A DNA stretch of 42,787 nt, from contig NKIK01000037.1 in the NCBI GenBank assembly GCA_002256115.1, positions 1 through 42,787 on the forward strand, read 5' to 3'. This document shows positions 9,261 to 18,094 of this stretch, in pieces. The stretch's first letter is position 1, and each line of letters starts with the position of its first letter. Both the position numbers and the translations under genes were made by a program. The notes under the pieces are model-generated. The model was not told the DNA's origin. It was given only the letters and a program-made list of their open reading frames with translations, and searched no databases. This DNA comes from Burkholderiales bacterium PBB3 (GTDB taxonomy: Bacteria > Pseudomonadota > Gammaproteobacteria > Burkholderiales > Burkholderiaceae_C).

Positions 9261-10369
9261 CTAGGACGGTGTTGACCACAGTTCGTTGAGGTCAGCAAAC
9301 TTCCATTTCGCGGGGTCTTCGCGACTCACGATCTTCTCGCTGGTGCTTGGTTGCGACAAGTCGATGATCGCCGGCATGATCCGCATATTCGATTTGGTAG
9401 AGAAGAAAACTTTGACGACCGGCATGGTCAAAGACTTCCCCGTTTGATCGATCACCACCCCCAGACGGCCCGAAGTGAGGCGCACCAGGGAGCCAATCGG
9501 ATAGATGCCCAAGCTCTTCACAAAGGCCTGAAAAATCTTGCCATAGAAATGGCCATTGGGCCATTCGGCCATCTTGCGCAATGACTCTGCCGGATCCCAA
9601 CCCACCTTGTAGGGGCGGTTGGACGTAATCGCGTCATACACGTCGCACACCGCACCCATCTTGGAAAACACACTGATTTCAGAATCCTTTAAACCTTTGG
9701 GGTATCCGGAGCCATCTGTTTTTTCGTGGTGATGCAAACAGACGTTCAGTACTACGTCACCCACATTCTGGCCGGTTAGTAGCAGCCGGTGCCCCTCCAC
9801 AGGATGGGTCTTGATAATGGAGAATTCGGCATCGGTTAGCTTACCCGGCTTGTTCAGCACGTCCATCGGCATCAGAGCCTTGCCCAGGTCGTGCATCAGG
9901 CCCGCCAGGCCCGCGGCACGGGTCTGCTCGGCATCTTGGCCCAACTGTTTGGACAGAGCCACCATCATGGCGCACACCGCCACGGAATGCATATAGGTGT
10001 AGTCATCCACAGTTTTCAAGCGCGCCAGGCTGATCAGCGCACCGGGGTTACGAGACACCGAGTCGGTGATCTCCTCGACCATTTTCTGGGCCCCACCTAC
10101 ATCCACAGCCTTGCCCTTACGGGCCTCCTGGAACATGGAGATTACGGCCTGCTTGGACTGGTAGCAGATCTTGGCGGCCCGCTCCAGCTCTGCGGCAGTC
10201 GACACGGGTGCGGATACTCTTAGGACCTTGGCAGCTTGTTGCATCTCCTCTTCGACTTGCGCGTCGGATTCAGCCTCCGTTACCGCAACTTCACCATTAG
10301 GGATATCCAAGCCTTTGGAGTTGTCAATCCAAACCTCTTTGATGCTACTAGCCAGGATGGTCTTAACAT
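9261..10369 (-). pseudogene. HD-GYP cyclic-di-GMP phosphodiesterase, 3' part, cut by an IS
   Basis: About 365 residues of an HD-GYP protein, which would degrade the second messenger c-di-GMP. Intact motifs in order: H-S-V-A-V-C, H-D-L-G-K-A, H-P-V-E-G-H, H-H-H-E-K-T-D-G-S-G-Y-P and Y-D-A-I-T-S-N-R-P-Y-K. The 5' end of the gene lies at 11900-12027 beyond an inserted IS. Joining the two parts with one copy of the 10-base duplication gives 1227 bases, an exact 408-codon reading frame plus stop, so only the insertion breaks it. The open frame seen here runs back into the IS to 10520, but those extra residues are not HD-GYP sequence. Truncated HD-GYP domain could still be made from an internal start. 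Confidence 0.88.
10360..10369. repeat. Target-site duplication, left copy
   Basis: GTCTTAACAT directly abuts the left end of the IS and is repeated exactly at 11900-11909. A 10-base duplication agrees with the 9-12 bases usual for the IS4 family. Confidence 0.92.
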
Positions 10370-11899
10370 GAATGGCACTTACTTTGGCTCCCAATCGTGG
10401 CCATGCTTCTTGATTTTCCTTCGAGCATGGGCACGCGAGACCTTTAACCATGGGTAGGGTTTGGGCCGTCGCTTTCGCATTCGCGGCTCCATACGTCCTG
10501 ATCGATTGCCCACCCTGCACTGTGCGATCAATATGAACAGCCGCCCGTCATCCTTTGTGGCCGACAGACCGCGCGAGACCCACTCCGTCCAAAGTTGTAC
10601 CGTGTGCTTGAAGCTCAGCTCACGCGGGTCTATGCCTGCATTGCAGGCGGCCTGCGCCATGAGCAGGCGAATCACGTTGTAGGCCAATAGATGGACCCAC
10701 AGTTGTTTCTCGTTCATCTGCGGCGTCTGGCAGCTCAGAACATCCATGCCCGTGGTGGTCTTGAGGTTGCTCAGGTCCAGCTCCACGTTCCAGCGACGTG
10801 CATATAGTGCACAGAGATCGTCCTTGTTGACCTGGCGATGGGCCAGCAGCGTGGTGACCAATACCCGGTGAGCGACTTTGACTTCACGCACCGTGAGTTC
10901 ATCGGGGAAGCCCGCGTACTGCTCGGGCGTCATCCACTGTGGTCGCGGCGGTTTGGGCCAGCGCACGATGTGATCACGTGGTCCCAGCGACTGACCACGT
11001 TGACAAGTCAGTGGTGCGCGCGCCGTTTTGCTCGAACAACACATCCGCGCCTGCGCCCATCAGGGAGGCAATCAGCCAATAGTTGCAGTACAGGGCATCG
11101 GCAAGTATTACATCGCCTGGAGAGAAGCCTGCGAGCAGGCTGCGCACCAGTCCTAGTTCACCGCTGCCCTTTCCGCTGTGTGGCCCTAGCGCCATATCCA
11201 GCGCCGCGCCGCTGGCCAGGCAAATCACCATGACCAATCGCGCCAAGGGAAACCCGACTCCAGGCGCCTGGGTGCTGGGCTGGGGATAACGCTCCTGGTT
11301 TTCTGGGGTATCGGGCATCGAGATGCAGGTGCCGTCCACCAACTTCACCGCGCGCCCGCGCCATAGCCATGGCACCAGTGCTTTCTGGCTGAGCAGGTGG
11401 CCTGTTTCACGTGTCAGCGTACTGACCATCTCCAGCGGCAGGCGCTGGCGCGCTCGGCAATACCCACCGGTACGAACGCTGCATGGCCTCAAGCCATCGG
11501 CTGCGCGCTGCGCGGCCCAGCCGTTGACCGCCTTCTGGCACGAGCCATCGGACTCCAAAGCCTGGCGCATGAACATCGACAGCGCAACTGTCGGCGGATA
11601 CAGCCGCTCGCGGTGCTGGGGCAGCAGCGCCTCGGTCGTCTGGAGTAATTCCGGACTCGTGAGCACGTTGAAGAATTCCACCGCCTGGGTTGCTTTGGCT
11701 TGGCGTCCTATACGGGTTTGACGTTGATGCAAAACGTTTCGGGCGTTACGATCCATAGTGGCTCCCCTTCGGAAAGATGGTTTGGGTGCGTAGTAACAAC
11801 CATCCTATCAATCCACGGGGCAGCCACCTCCTTTTGCGTTCAAATTCAAAGGCTTACGCACGTGACTTCAGCGTCATGTGGCTAAAGTAAGTGCCATTC
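10370..11899 (-). mobile_element. IS4-family insertion sequence, 1530 bp
   Basis: The ends form an 18-of-19-base inverted repeat: GAATGGCACTTACTTTGGC at 10370-10388 against the complement of 11881-11899 (single mismatch at the 17th base). Flanking 10-base direct repeats mark the insertion. One transposase gene fills the element on the minus strand. The element sits in the HD-GYP gene, in the same orientation as that gene. Confidence 0.93.
10379..11756 (-). pseudogene. IS4-family transposase, frameshifted
   Basis: Two overlapping frames together encode a full DDE transposase. The upstream part (start ATG 11756, preceded by GGGGAG) holds the first Asp in V-D-G-T-C and the second in I-L-A-D-A-L-Y. 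The downstream part holds the IS4 signature Y-(2)-R-(3)-E-(6)-K in Y-A-R-R-W-N-V-E. The switch lies at about 11004, where one extra base (C on plus, G on minus) breaks the frame; deleting it gives T-D-F-Q-R-G-Q-S and a 458-residue protein whose length is an exact number of codons. The copy is thus probably inactive unless the extra base is a sequence error. Confidence 0.88.
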
Positions 11900-11909
11900 G
11901 TCTTAACAT
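11900..11909. repeat. Target-site duplication, right copy
   Basis: GTCTTAACAT immediately after the right IS end, identical to 10360-10369. Confidence 0.92.
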
Positions 11910-12027
11910 CTTTGGGATCAGTAAGAACAAAACCCGTCCTCCAAAACGGATGTTCCATCCAGGAGCCACAAAACTCCTTCAGGTGCATCCCGAGGGTGAG
12001 TTGCTCAACCTTGATCTTTTTCAACAT
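11900..12027 (-). pseudogene. HD-GYP phosphodiesterase, 5' part (N-terminal DUF3391-like segment)
   Basis: From ATG 12027 the minus strand reads M-L-K-K-I-K-V-E-Q-L-T-L-G-M-H and later H-P-F-W-R-T-G-F-V-L, the usual N-terminus of HD-GYP proteins with a DUF3391 domain. After D-V-K-T the frame runs into the IS end. The continuation I-L-A-S-S-I-K-E-V-W is found on the other side at about 10358. This identifies the fragment as the missing start of the gene at 9261-10369. Confidence 0.88.
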
Positions 12028-12059
12028 GTCCTAGGCCGTTGGAAGTTGGGGGTAGCTGA

Positions 12060-12686
12060 TCAATGCAGATGACGGGGCTTTCGGCCACCGCCATGACCGC
12101 CATGCCCACCGCCAGTCCCACTGGGTGGTTTCCCCAAAGCCAAGGAGCTGACCAAGGTGTCAAAACGCTGGGCAAAGAGCTTGTCAACCTCTGACACAAC
12201 GCCGCCCAACTCCGCACCATCAAAATGCCGCTCCATTAAGCCGATCAAGTCCTGCACTAACAAGTCGCGTTGCACCTGCATGATGGCTGCAGGATTAGGG
12301 CCAACAAAAAGCACCACAAAGTCATCGCGTGATTCGGCTCCAGACTGCTCATCATCTTCATCAAATTCGGTATCGTAGAAAGTGACTTCAATCGCCGACC
12401 CGGATGCTGCAAGCTCGTTGATATTCATACAGGCCTCATCAATGGTCTGCTTGAAGTCCATGTCGCCAGGAACCGTCCAGCACACCTGCAAGAGATGCTC
12501 CTTATCGTTGAACTGTATGCCTGGCTCTTCCTCATAGCTGCTGGTAGCACCGGCAGATAGCGAACGTGCACCAGCGTATTTCCAGAGAGGCCGCAAGGCC
12601 TCCTGCAACTGTTCAAATTGAACATCCGTTCGCAACGGCACTTGGCCATGAACATGAATTTCAAAGGGTGTTGTATATCGTGGCAT
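12060..12686 (-). CDS. Conserved hypothetical protein (DUF6806-like)
   Basis: A soluble 208-residue protein with no signal peptide or membrane segment. It opens M-P-R-Y-T-T-P-F-E-I-H-V-H-G-Q, contains an acidic stretch (E-F-D-E-D-D-E-Q near 115) and ends in a Gly/His-rich tail (G-G-G-H-G-G-H-G-G-G) closing K-P-R-H-L-H. I recall similar Comamonadaceae proteins grouped as DUF6806, but this comes from memory. The His/Gly tail could bind metal. ATG 12686 was chosen; a GTG at 12707 would add 7 residues. It ends 32 bases before the start of the split HD-GYP gene on the same strand, so the two may have formed a transcript. Confidence 0.7.
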   Translation of the reverse strand: MPRYTTPFEIHVHGQVPLRTDVQFEQLQEALRPLWKYAGARSLSAGATSSYEEEPGIQFNDKEHLLQVCWTVPGDMDFKQTIDEACMNINELAASGSAIEVTFYDTEFDEDDEQSGAESRDDFVVLFVGPNPAAIMQVQRDLLVQDLIGLMERHFDGAELGGVVSEVDKLFAQRFDTLVSSLALGKPPSGTGGGHGGHGGGRKPRHLH

Positions 12687-12916
12687 AGATTCAATCTTTG
12701 AAAGCACCGGCCAAAAAAGGGATTCGATGTCAGTCCAGGAGAACGACGTTGCGTTGAATATGTCCTATCAGTTCACTGCCCGAAAAAGGAAAATCTGCAA
12801 CCCATTGTAAGCATGGAACTTGCCGCCCACCAGCATAAAAAGCCGCGCGGAAAGAGCGGTTTAGGCAATCGAATTGCTCTGAGGGCTGACGTGGTCTGTT
12901 AACATCTCGCCCTCAA

Positions 12917-13003
12917 GCGCGGGTGGCGGAATAGGTAGACGCCCAAGACTTAAAATCTTGTATCCGTAAGGGTGTACGGGTTCGATTCCCGTCCCGCGCA
13001 CCA
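12917..13003 (+). tRNA. tRNA-Leu (anticodon UAA)
   Basis: An 87-base class II tRNA with encoded CCA. The acceptor stem GCGCGGG pairs with CCCGCGC; the anticodon loop reads CTTAAAA between CAAGA and TCTTG; a long variable arm and GGTTCGATTCC T-arm are present. It decodes UUA (and UUG by wobble). A hairpin terminator follows 7 bases later. Confidence 0.96.
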
Positions 13004-13010
13004 AAACAAA

Positions 13011-13045
13011 AAAAGGCCTTCACAAAACTGTGAAGGCCTTTTTCC
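13011..13045. terminator. Bidirectional terminator between tRNA-Leu and tRNA-Cys
   Basis: Arms GGCCTTCACA (13015-13024) and its complement (13029-13038) enclose a 4-base loop, with an A run before and a T run after. It can end both the plus-strand tRNA-Leu transcript and the minus-strand tRNA-Cys transcript. Confidence 0.85.
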
Positions 13046-13058
13046 TGTCCAGAGTGCC

Positions 13059-13132
13059 TGGAGGCGCGACCCGGAGTCGAACCGGGCTAACCGGATTTGC
13101 AATCCGGGGCATAACCGCTTTGCTATCGCGCC
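13059..13132 (-). tRNA. tRNA-Cys (anticodon GCA)
   Basis: 74 bases with encoded CCA. The acceptor stem GGCGCGA pairs with TCGCGCC, discriminator U, and the anticodon loop is TTGCAAA between GGA and TCC. It shares the bidirectional terminator with tRNA-Leu. Confidence 0.95.
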
Positions 13133-13177
13133 AATATGAGCCGTGACGATGAAACGCTACAGTAATCATCCTCAACG

Positions 13178-13205
13178 AAAAAGGGAAGCAGCTTGCTTCC
13201 CTTTT
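13178..13205 (-). terminator. Hairpin terminator after tRNA-Gly
   Basis: Nine-base arms AAGGGAAGC (13181-13189) and 13195-13203 with a 5-base loop and a T run on the minus strand. It lies between tRNA-Gly and tRNA-Cys, so the latter probably has its own promoter or relies on readthrough. Confidence 0.7.
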
Positions 13206-13212
13206 CTGAATT

Positions 13213-13288
13213 TGGAGCGGGAAAAGAGGTTCGAACTCTCGACCTATACCTTGGCAAGGTATCGCTCTACCAACTGAGCTATTCCCGC
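13213..13288 (-). tRNA. tRNA-Gly (anticodon GCC)
   Basis: 76 bases with encoded CCA. The acceptor stem GCGGGAA pairs with TTCCCGC, the D-arm carries AGCTCAGTTGGTAGAGC, and the anticodon loop TTGCCAA lies between ATACC and GGTAT. Confidence 0.96.
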
Positions 13289-13302
13289 GTTTCAAGCCTC
13301 AA

Positions 13303-13332
13303 ATTATAGCGTTTTTTTAAAGGTTTTGCGAA
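13303..13332 (-). promoter_or_regulatory. Sigma-70 promoter of tRNA-Gly
   Basis: On the minus strand a perfect TATAAT (13308-13303) lies 14 bases upstream of the tRNA 5' end, with TTCGCA (13332-13327) 18 bases before it as a 4-of-6 match to the -35 box. Confidence 0.55.
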
Positions 13333-13362
13333 GTGAGCCTAAATTTTTTAGACCCACTTGGT

Positions 13363-15801
13363 TCAATGCTTTACTGATTCTTGCAGTGGCGGTTGCGCGA
13401 TGGCACCGGCCACCGGCGCATTCGTCAAGTCTTCGTCAGGCAGAGGAATGGGAAGCGATTCCAGCGCTAACTCCAGCACCTTATCGATCCAACGCACGGG
13501 CACAATCTCCAGGCCGTTTTTCACGTTCTCAGGGATGTCCTGCAAGTCTTTCGCATTGGCTTCTGGAATCAGCACAGTCTTGATGCCACCACGCAAAGCC
13601 GCCAGCAGCTTTTCTTTCAAGCCGCCGATTTCAGTTATCTCGCCGCGCAAAGTGATTTCACCCGTCATAGCCACATCACCACGCACAGGAATGCCGGTCA
13701 ACGCAGACACAAATGCGGTTGCCATCGCTGCACCAGCACTAGGGCCGTCCTTGGGCGTCGCACCGTCGGGCACGTGGATGTGAATGTCCTTCTTCTCAAA
13801 CACTTCATCTTTGATACCCAGACGACGTGAGCGACTGCGAACCACGGTACGAGCCGCTTCCACAGACTCCTTCATCACGTCGCCCAACGAACCGGTACGA
13901 GTAATGATGCCCTTGCCTGTTGTCAATGCGGCCTCAATGGTCAGCAAATCGCCGCCCACTTCGGTCCAAGCCAAGCCGACGACTTGGCCCACCTGGTTTT
14001 GCTGCTCAGCACGGCCATAGGTGTACTTGCGCACGCCCAGGAAATCATTGAGATTGTCAGCATCCACAACCACTTGGGCCTGCATCTTCTTCAGCAGCAG
14101 GCCCTTGACCACCTTGCGGCAGATCTTGGACAGCTCGCGCTCTAAAGAGCGTACGCCAGCTTCACGAGTGTAATAACGGACGATGTCGCGCACTGCCGTT
14201 TCCGTGATCGACAACTCAGTCTCTTTCACACCATTGTTTTTCATTTGCTTTGGCAGCAGATAGGTGATCGCGATATTGGACTTTTCGTCTTCGGTGTAAC
14301 CCGACAAACGAATCACTTCCATACGGTCCAACAGGGCCGGCGGAATATTCATGGAGTTGCTAGTCGCCACGAACATCACATCGCTGAGGTCGTAATCCAC
14401 CTCAACGTAATGGTCACCGAACTTGTGGTTCTGCTCGGGGTCCAGCACCTCCAATAGGGCGCTACTAGGGTCACCGCGGAAGTCTGTTCCCAGCTTATCG
14501 ATTTCGTCCAGCAGGAACAAAGGATTGCGCGTGCCCACTTTGGACAGGCTCTGCAACACTTTACCCGGCATCGCACCGATGTAAGTGCGGCGGTGCCCAC
14601 GGATTTCTGCTTCGTCCCGCATGCCGCCCAAGGCCATGCGAACGTACTTGCGCCCCGTCGCTTTCGCTATGGATTGACCAAGGGATGTTTTACCCACGCC
14701 AGGTGGTCCCACCAGGCAAAGAATAGGTGCCTTGACTTTGTCTACGCGTTGTTGAACCGCAAGATATTCCAGGATGCGGTCCTTGACTTTATCGAGACCG
14801 TAATGGTCTTCATTCAACACGTTTTCCGCGTTGGTGAGGTTATGTTTGATCTTGGTTTTAGTGGCCCAAGGTAACCCGGTCAGTACGTCGATGTAATTGC
14901 GAACTACCGTCGCCTCAGCAGACATGGGGGACATCAGCTTCAGCTTCTTCAATTCGGCTTCGGCCTTCTTCAAAGCCTCTTTGGGCATCTTGGCAGACTT
15001 GATCTTCTTCTCGATCTCTTCGATGTCTGCGCCCTCTTCGCCTTCGCCTAATTCCTTCTGAATGGCCTTGACCTGCTCATTCAAGTAGAAGTCGCGCTGG
15101 TTTTTTTCCATCTGCCGCTTCACACGACCACGGATCTTCTTATCCACATTCAGAATATCGACTTCCCGTTCAATCTGCTCGAACAGGTTTTCCAGGCGAT
15201 CTTTGACGCTCGGCAGACTCAAAACGGCCTGCTTGCTATCCAACTTCAACGGCAAGTGCGCGGCAATGGTGTCAGCTAGGCGGCCCGCATCGTCGATGCT
15301 GGAAATCGACGTCAATATCTCAGGTGGAATCTTTTTGTTGAGTTTGACGTATTGGTCAAACTGCTGCATCACTGCGCGACGCAATGCCTCCACTTCGCTG
15401 GCCTTGCCCTTGCCCTTCTCGACTGGGTCTTCCACGATCTCAATAGGCGTCACATTGGCAGTGAAGTGCGACTCACCCTCGTCAATCTTGTTAACGTTGG
15501 CTCGCTGATGGCCCTCTACCAGCACCTTGACCGTGCCATCGGGCAACTTCAACATTTGCAGAATGGTGGAGACGCAACCGACATCAAACATATCTGACAC
15601 CACGGGGTCGTCTTTGGCGGCAGTCTTTTGCGCTACCAGCATGATGCGGCGCTCTGCCTCCATGGCGGCTTCAAGCGCTTTGATACTTTTGGGTCGGCCC
15701 ACAAAGAGCGGAATAACCATGTGGGGGAACACCACCACGTCACGCAAAGGCAACAGGGGCAGTTCAATCGGGGTAGCAGGCAGGGGGGTGTGGCCAGACA
15801 T
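13363..15801 (-). CDS. lon: ATP-dependent protease Lon
   Basis: Lon degrades misfolded and short-lived regulatory proteins in the cytoplasm. The 812-residue protein has the LonA layout: N-terminal substrate domain (about 10-205), coiled region, AAA+ domain with Walker A G-P-P-G-V-G-K-T (365-372) and Walker B L-F-L-L-D-E-I-D, and a C-terminal protease domain with the Ser688/Lys731 dyad (K-D-G-P-S-A-G and G-L-K-E-K). ATG 15801 is preceded by AAAGG. A sigma-32-like promoter (15827-15854) lies just upstream. It follows clpX in the usual tig-clpP-clpX-lon order. Length is normal and nothing is broken. Confidence 0.98.
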   Translation of the reverse strand: MSGHTPLPATPIELPLLPLRDVVVFPHMVIPLFVGRPKSIKALEAAMEAERRIMLVAQKTAAKDDPVVSDMFDVGCVSTILQMLKLPDGTVKVLVEGHQRANVNKIDEGESHFTANVTPIEIVEDPVEKGKGKASEVEALRRAVMQQFDQYVKLNKKIPPEILTSISSIDDAGRLADTIAAHLPLKLDSKQAVLSLPSVKDRLENLFEQIEREVDILNVDKKIRGRVKRQMEKNQRDFYLNEQVKAIQKELGEGEEGADIEEIEKKIKSAKMPKEALKKAEAELKKLKLMSPMSAEATVVRNYIDVLTGLPWATKTKIKHNLTNAENVLNEDHYGLDKVKDRILEYLAVQQRVDKVKAPILCLVGPPGVGKTSLGQSIAKATGRKYVRMALGGMRDEAEIRGHRRTYIGAMPGKVLQSLSKVGTRNPLFLLDEIDKLGTDFRGDPSSALLEVLDPEQNHKFGDHYVEVDYDLSDVMFVATSNSMNIPPALLDRMEVIRLSGYTEDEKSNIAITYLLPKQMKNNGVKETELSITETAVRDIVRYYTREAGVRSLERELSKICRKVVKGLLLKKMQAQVVVDADNLNDFLGVRKYTYGRAEQQNQVGQVVGLAWTEVGGDLLTIEAALTTGKGIITRTGSLGDVMKESVEAARTVVRSRSRRLGIKDEVFEKKDIHIHVPDGATPKDGPSAGAAMATAFVSALTGIPVRGDVAMTGEITLRGEITEIGGLKEKLLAALRGGIKTVLIPEANAKDLQDIPENVKNGLEIVPVRWIDKVLELALESLPIPLPDEDLTNAPVAGAIAQPPLQESVKH

Positions 15802-15826
15802 ATGAAACCTTTGTATAACCTGATGA

Positions 15827-15854
15827 ATATGGTTCGATGGGCCGGGAATTCAAG
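15827..15854 (-). promoter_or_regulatory. Sigma-32-like heat-shock promoter of lon
   Basis: On the minus strand CTTGAA (15854-15849), a perfect -35, is followed after 14 bases by AACCATAT (15834-15827), a 6-of-8 match to CCCCATNT. It lies about 26 bases before the lon ATG, leaving a short leader. Confidence 0.6.
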
Positions 15855-15943
15855 CGCACTGCCATTATCTTGGTAGTGAACACCTCACAATTTCAGTAAA
15901 CAGGTCCAAAGACCTTGTAAATCCTGCGCTCAATGCGGCGTTC

Positions 15944-17209
15944 TCAGGCCTTTTTGGCTGCTTCGCGGTAGACCAGCAACGGAGCCTTGTTCTCATCGAT
16001 GGTGGACTCGTCAACAACCACCCGCTCCACATTGGAAGCATTGGGCAGTTCGTACATGGTGTCGATCAGGGACTGCTCCAAAATCGACCGCAGACCACGC
16101 GCGCCGGTCTTGCGCGCCAAAGCCTTTTTGGCGATGGCTTTCAAGGCAGATGGGCGAATCTCCAGCTCAGCACCTTCCATGGCGATCAGTTTGGTGTACT
16201 GCTTCACCAAGGCATTTTTGGGCTCTGTCAAGATTTGCACCAAGGCGTCTTCAGTCAGTTCCGCCAAGGCGGCCACTACTGGCATACGGCCTACCAGCTC
16301 GGGGATCAAGCCGAACTTGATCAAATCCTCGGGCTCTACTTCGCGAAATACATCGGTCAGACTGCGCTGCTGCTTGCTCTTCACCGAAGCACCAAAGCCG
16401 ATGCCCGATGATTGCGTGCGGTTTTCTACAACTTTTTCAAGCCCTGCAAAAGCACCGCCGCAAATGAACAGGATGTTAGTCGTGTCGATCTGCACAAAAT
16501 CTTGGTTGGGGTGCTTGCGCCCCCCCTGAGGTGGCACGCTGGCCATGGTGCCTTCAATCAGCTTCAACAAGGCTTGCTGCACACCTTCACCAGACACATC
16601 GCGGGTGATCGACGGGTTGTCCGATTTGCGCGAAATCTTGTCGATTTCATCGATATAGACAATGCCGCGTTGGGCACGCTCGACTTCATAGTTGCAGCTT
16701 TGCAACAACTTGAGGACGATGTTCTCCACGTCTTCGCCCACATAACCGGCTTCCGTCAAGGTCGTGGCATCGGCCATTACGAAGGGAACGTCCAGCATGC
16801 GCGCCAGGGTTTGAGCTAACAAAGTCTTACCTGAGCCTGTGGGACCAATCAGCAAAATATTACTCTTGGCCAGCTCAACGTCGTCTTTCTTGGCCTTTTC
16901 TTTGTGGCGCAGGCGCTTGTAATGGTTGTAAACAGCCACAGCCAGCGTGCGCTTGGCGGGCTCCTGACCAATCACATAATTGTCCAGGTTCAGCTTGATC
17001 TCTGAAGGTGTCGGCAGATCATTGCGGGCATCTTTACCGTCGGTAATCTGTGGCAGTTCATCGCGAACGATGTCGTTGCACAGCTCGATACATTCGTCAC
17101 AAATGAAGACAGAGGGTCCTGCAATCAGTTTCTTGACCTCGTGCTGACTTTTGCCACAAAAAGAGCAGTAGAGGGTTTTTTCGCTGGACGAGCCTTTTTT
17201 TTCGGCCAT
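15944..17209 (-). CDS. clpX: ClpXP protease ATPase subunit ClpX
   Basis: ClpX unfolds tagged substrates and feeds them to ClpP. The 421-residue product has an N-terminal zinc domain (Cys15, 18, 37, 40), Walker A G-P-T-G-S-G-K-T (122-129), Walker B Y-I-D-E-I-D (185-190) and the ClpP-docking loop motif I-G-F in S-S-G-I-G-F-G. I chose ATG 17209, which gives the conserved M-A-E-K-K start and has AAGG upstream; the 18-residue upstream extension is not family-like. clpX lies 115 bases after clpP on the same strand. Confidence 0.98.
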   Translation of the reverse strand: MAEKKGSSSEKTLYCSFCGKSQHEVKKLIAGPSVFICDECIELCNDIVRDELPQITDGKDARNDLPTPSEIKLNLDNYVIGQEPAKRTLAVAVYNHYKRLRHKEKAKKDDVELAKSNILLIGPTGSGKTLLAQTLARMLDVPFVMADATTLTEAGYVGEDVENIVLKLLQSCNYEVERAQRGIVYIDEIDKISRKSDNPSITRDVSGEGVQQALLKLIEGTMASVPPQGGRKHPNQDFVQIDTTNILFICGGAFAGLEKVVENRTQSSGIGFGASVKSKQQRSLTDVFREVEPEDLIKFGLIPELVGRMPVVAALAELTEDALVQILTEPKNALVKQYTKLIAMEGAELEIRPSALKAIAKKALARKTGARGLRSILEQSLIDTMYELPNASNVERVVVDESTIDENKAPLLVYREAAKKA

Positions 17210-17324
17210 GGGACGCTTGCCTTTTCGGTTGATTGCCCAATGATACTCAAATAAAAACGGCACCTGCTTACACGCAGGCGCCGCCTGTGATCCTCAGAAC
17301 TTGGCCCCTTGGGCCAAGCCCCAA

Positions 17325-17957
17325 TTAGGGACGCTTGGCAATGACCTGATCGATCAGGCCGTATTCCTTGGTCTCTTCAGCGGTCATGTAGTAATCGCGC
17401 TCGGTGTCTTTGGCAATCCGCTCCAGCGGCTGGCCGGTGCGTTCCGCCAAAATCTTGTTCAACTGCTCACGGGTCTTCAAAATCTCGCGGGCTGCGATTT
17501 CAATTTCTGTGGCCTGCCCTTGGCTACCGCCCGAGGGTTGGTGAATCATGATCTTGGAGTTGGGCAAGCAGAAACGTTTGCCCTTTTCACCCGCCGCCAA
17601 CAAAAAGGCACCCATGCTGGCCGCCATGCCGATGCACAAGGTAGACACGGCTGGCTTGATGAAGTTCATCGTATCAAAAATAGACATACCAGCACTCACC
17701 GAACCGCCAGGCGAGTTGATGTAGAAGGAAATATCCTTGTCCGGATTTTCACTTTCCAGGAACAGCATCTGCGCAACCACCAGGTTGGCAGTTTGGTCAT
17801 TCACAGGACCGACCAGAAAAATCACACGTTCTTTCAGCAAACGTGAGTAGATGTCATAGGAGCGTTCGCCCCGACCCGATTGCTCGATGACCATGGGAAC
17901 CATACCTAAGCCTTGTGGTTCCATCGTATTGCCCATCGCTCCATAATTCACGTTCAT
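17325..17957 (-). CDS. clpP: ATP-dependent Clp protease proteolytic subunit ClpP
   Basis: A serine peptidase that forms a 14-subunit barrel with ClpX. The catalytic triad is Ser114 (G-M-A-A-S-M-G), His139 (I-M-I-H-Q-P) and Asp188 (T-E-R-D-Y-Y). Length (210) is typical, including a short cleavable leader. A very good sigma-32 promoter lies at 18011-18038, about 55 bases before ATG 17957, so clpP and probably clpX are heat inducible. Confidence 0.98.
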   Translation of the reverse strand: MNVNYGAMGNTMEPQGLGMVPMVIEQSGRGERSYDIYSRLLKERVIFLVGPVNDQTANLVVAQMLFLESENPDKDISFYINSPGGSVSAGMSIFDTMNFIKPAVSTLCIGMAASMGAFLLAAGEKGKRFCLPNSKIMIHQPSGGSQGQATEIEIAAREILKTREQLNKILAERTGQPLERIAKDTERDYYMTAEETKEYGLIDQVIAKRP

Positions 17958-18010
17958 AGCGTCTCCAGATAAGGGTACCCACTGTACCGAAAATTAGCCA
18001 CCAGACACGC

Positions 18011-18038
18011 AAATGGGGCTAAAGCACGGGACTACAAG
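18011..18038 (-). promoter_or_regulatory. Sigma-32 heat-shock promoter of clpP(X)
   Basis: On the minus strand CTTGTA (18038-18033) and a perfect CCCCATTT (18018-18011) are separated by 14 bases, matching the CTTGAA-N13-15-CCCCATNT consensus except for one base. It lies between tig and clpP. Confidence 0.78.
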
Positions 18039-18094
18039 CCCCGCACAAGCCCCATGTGCGAACCAACCACACCCGCAAAAAGCGGACAGGTTTT

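Noticed and set aside
10974..11044. Programmed frameshift joining the two transposase frames
   Set aside because: No slippery heptamer is seen and IS4 transposases are normally a single frame; a one-base insertion explains it better.
12918..13290. tRNA cluster as a phage integration site
   Set aside because: No integrase and no duplicated tRNA 3' ends were found in the window.
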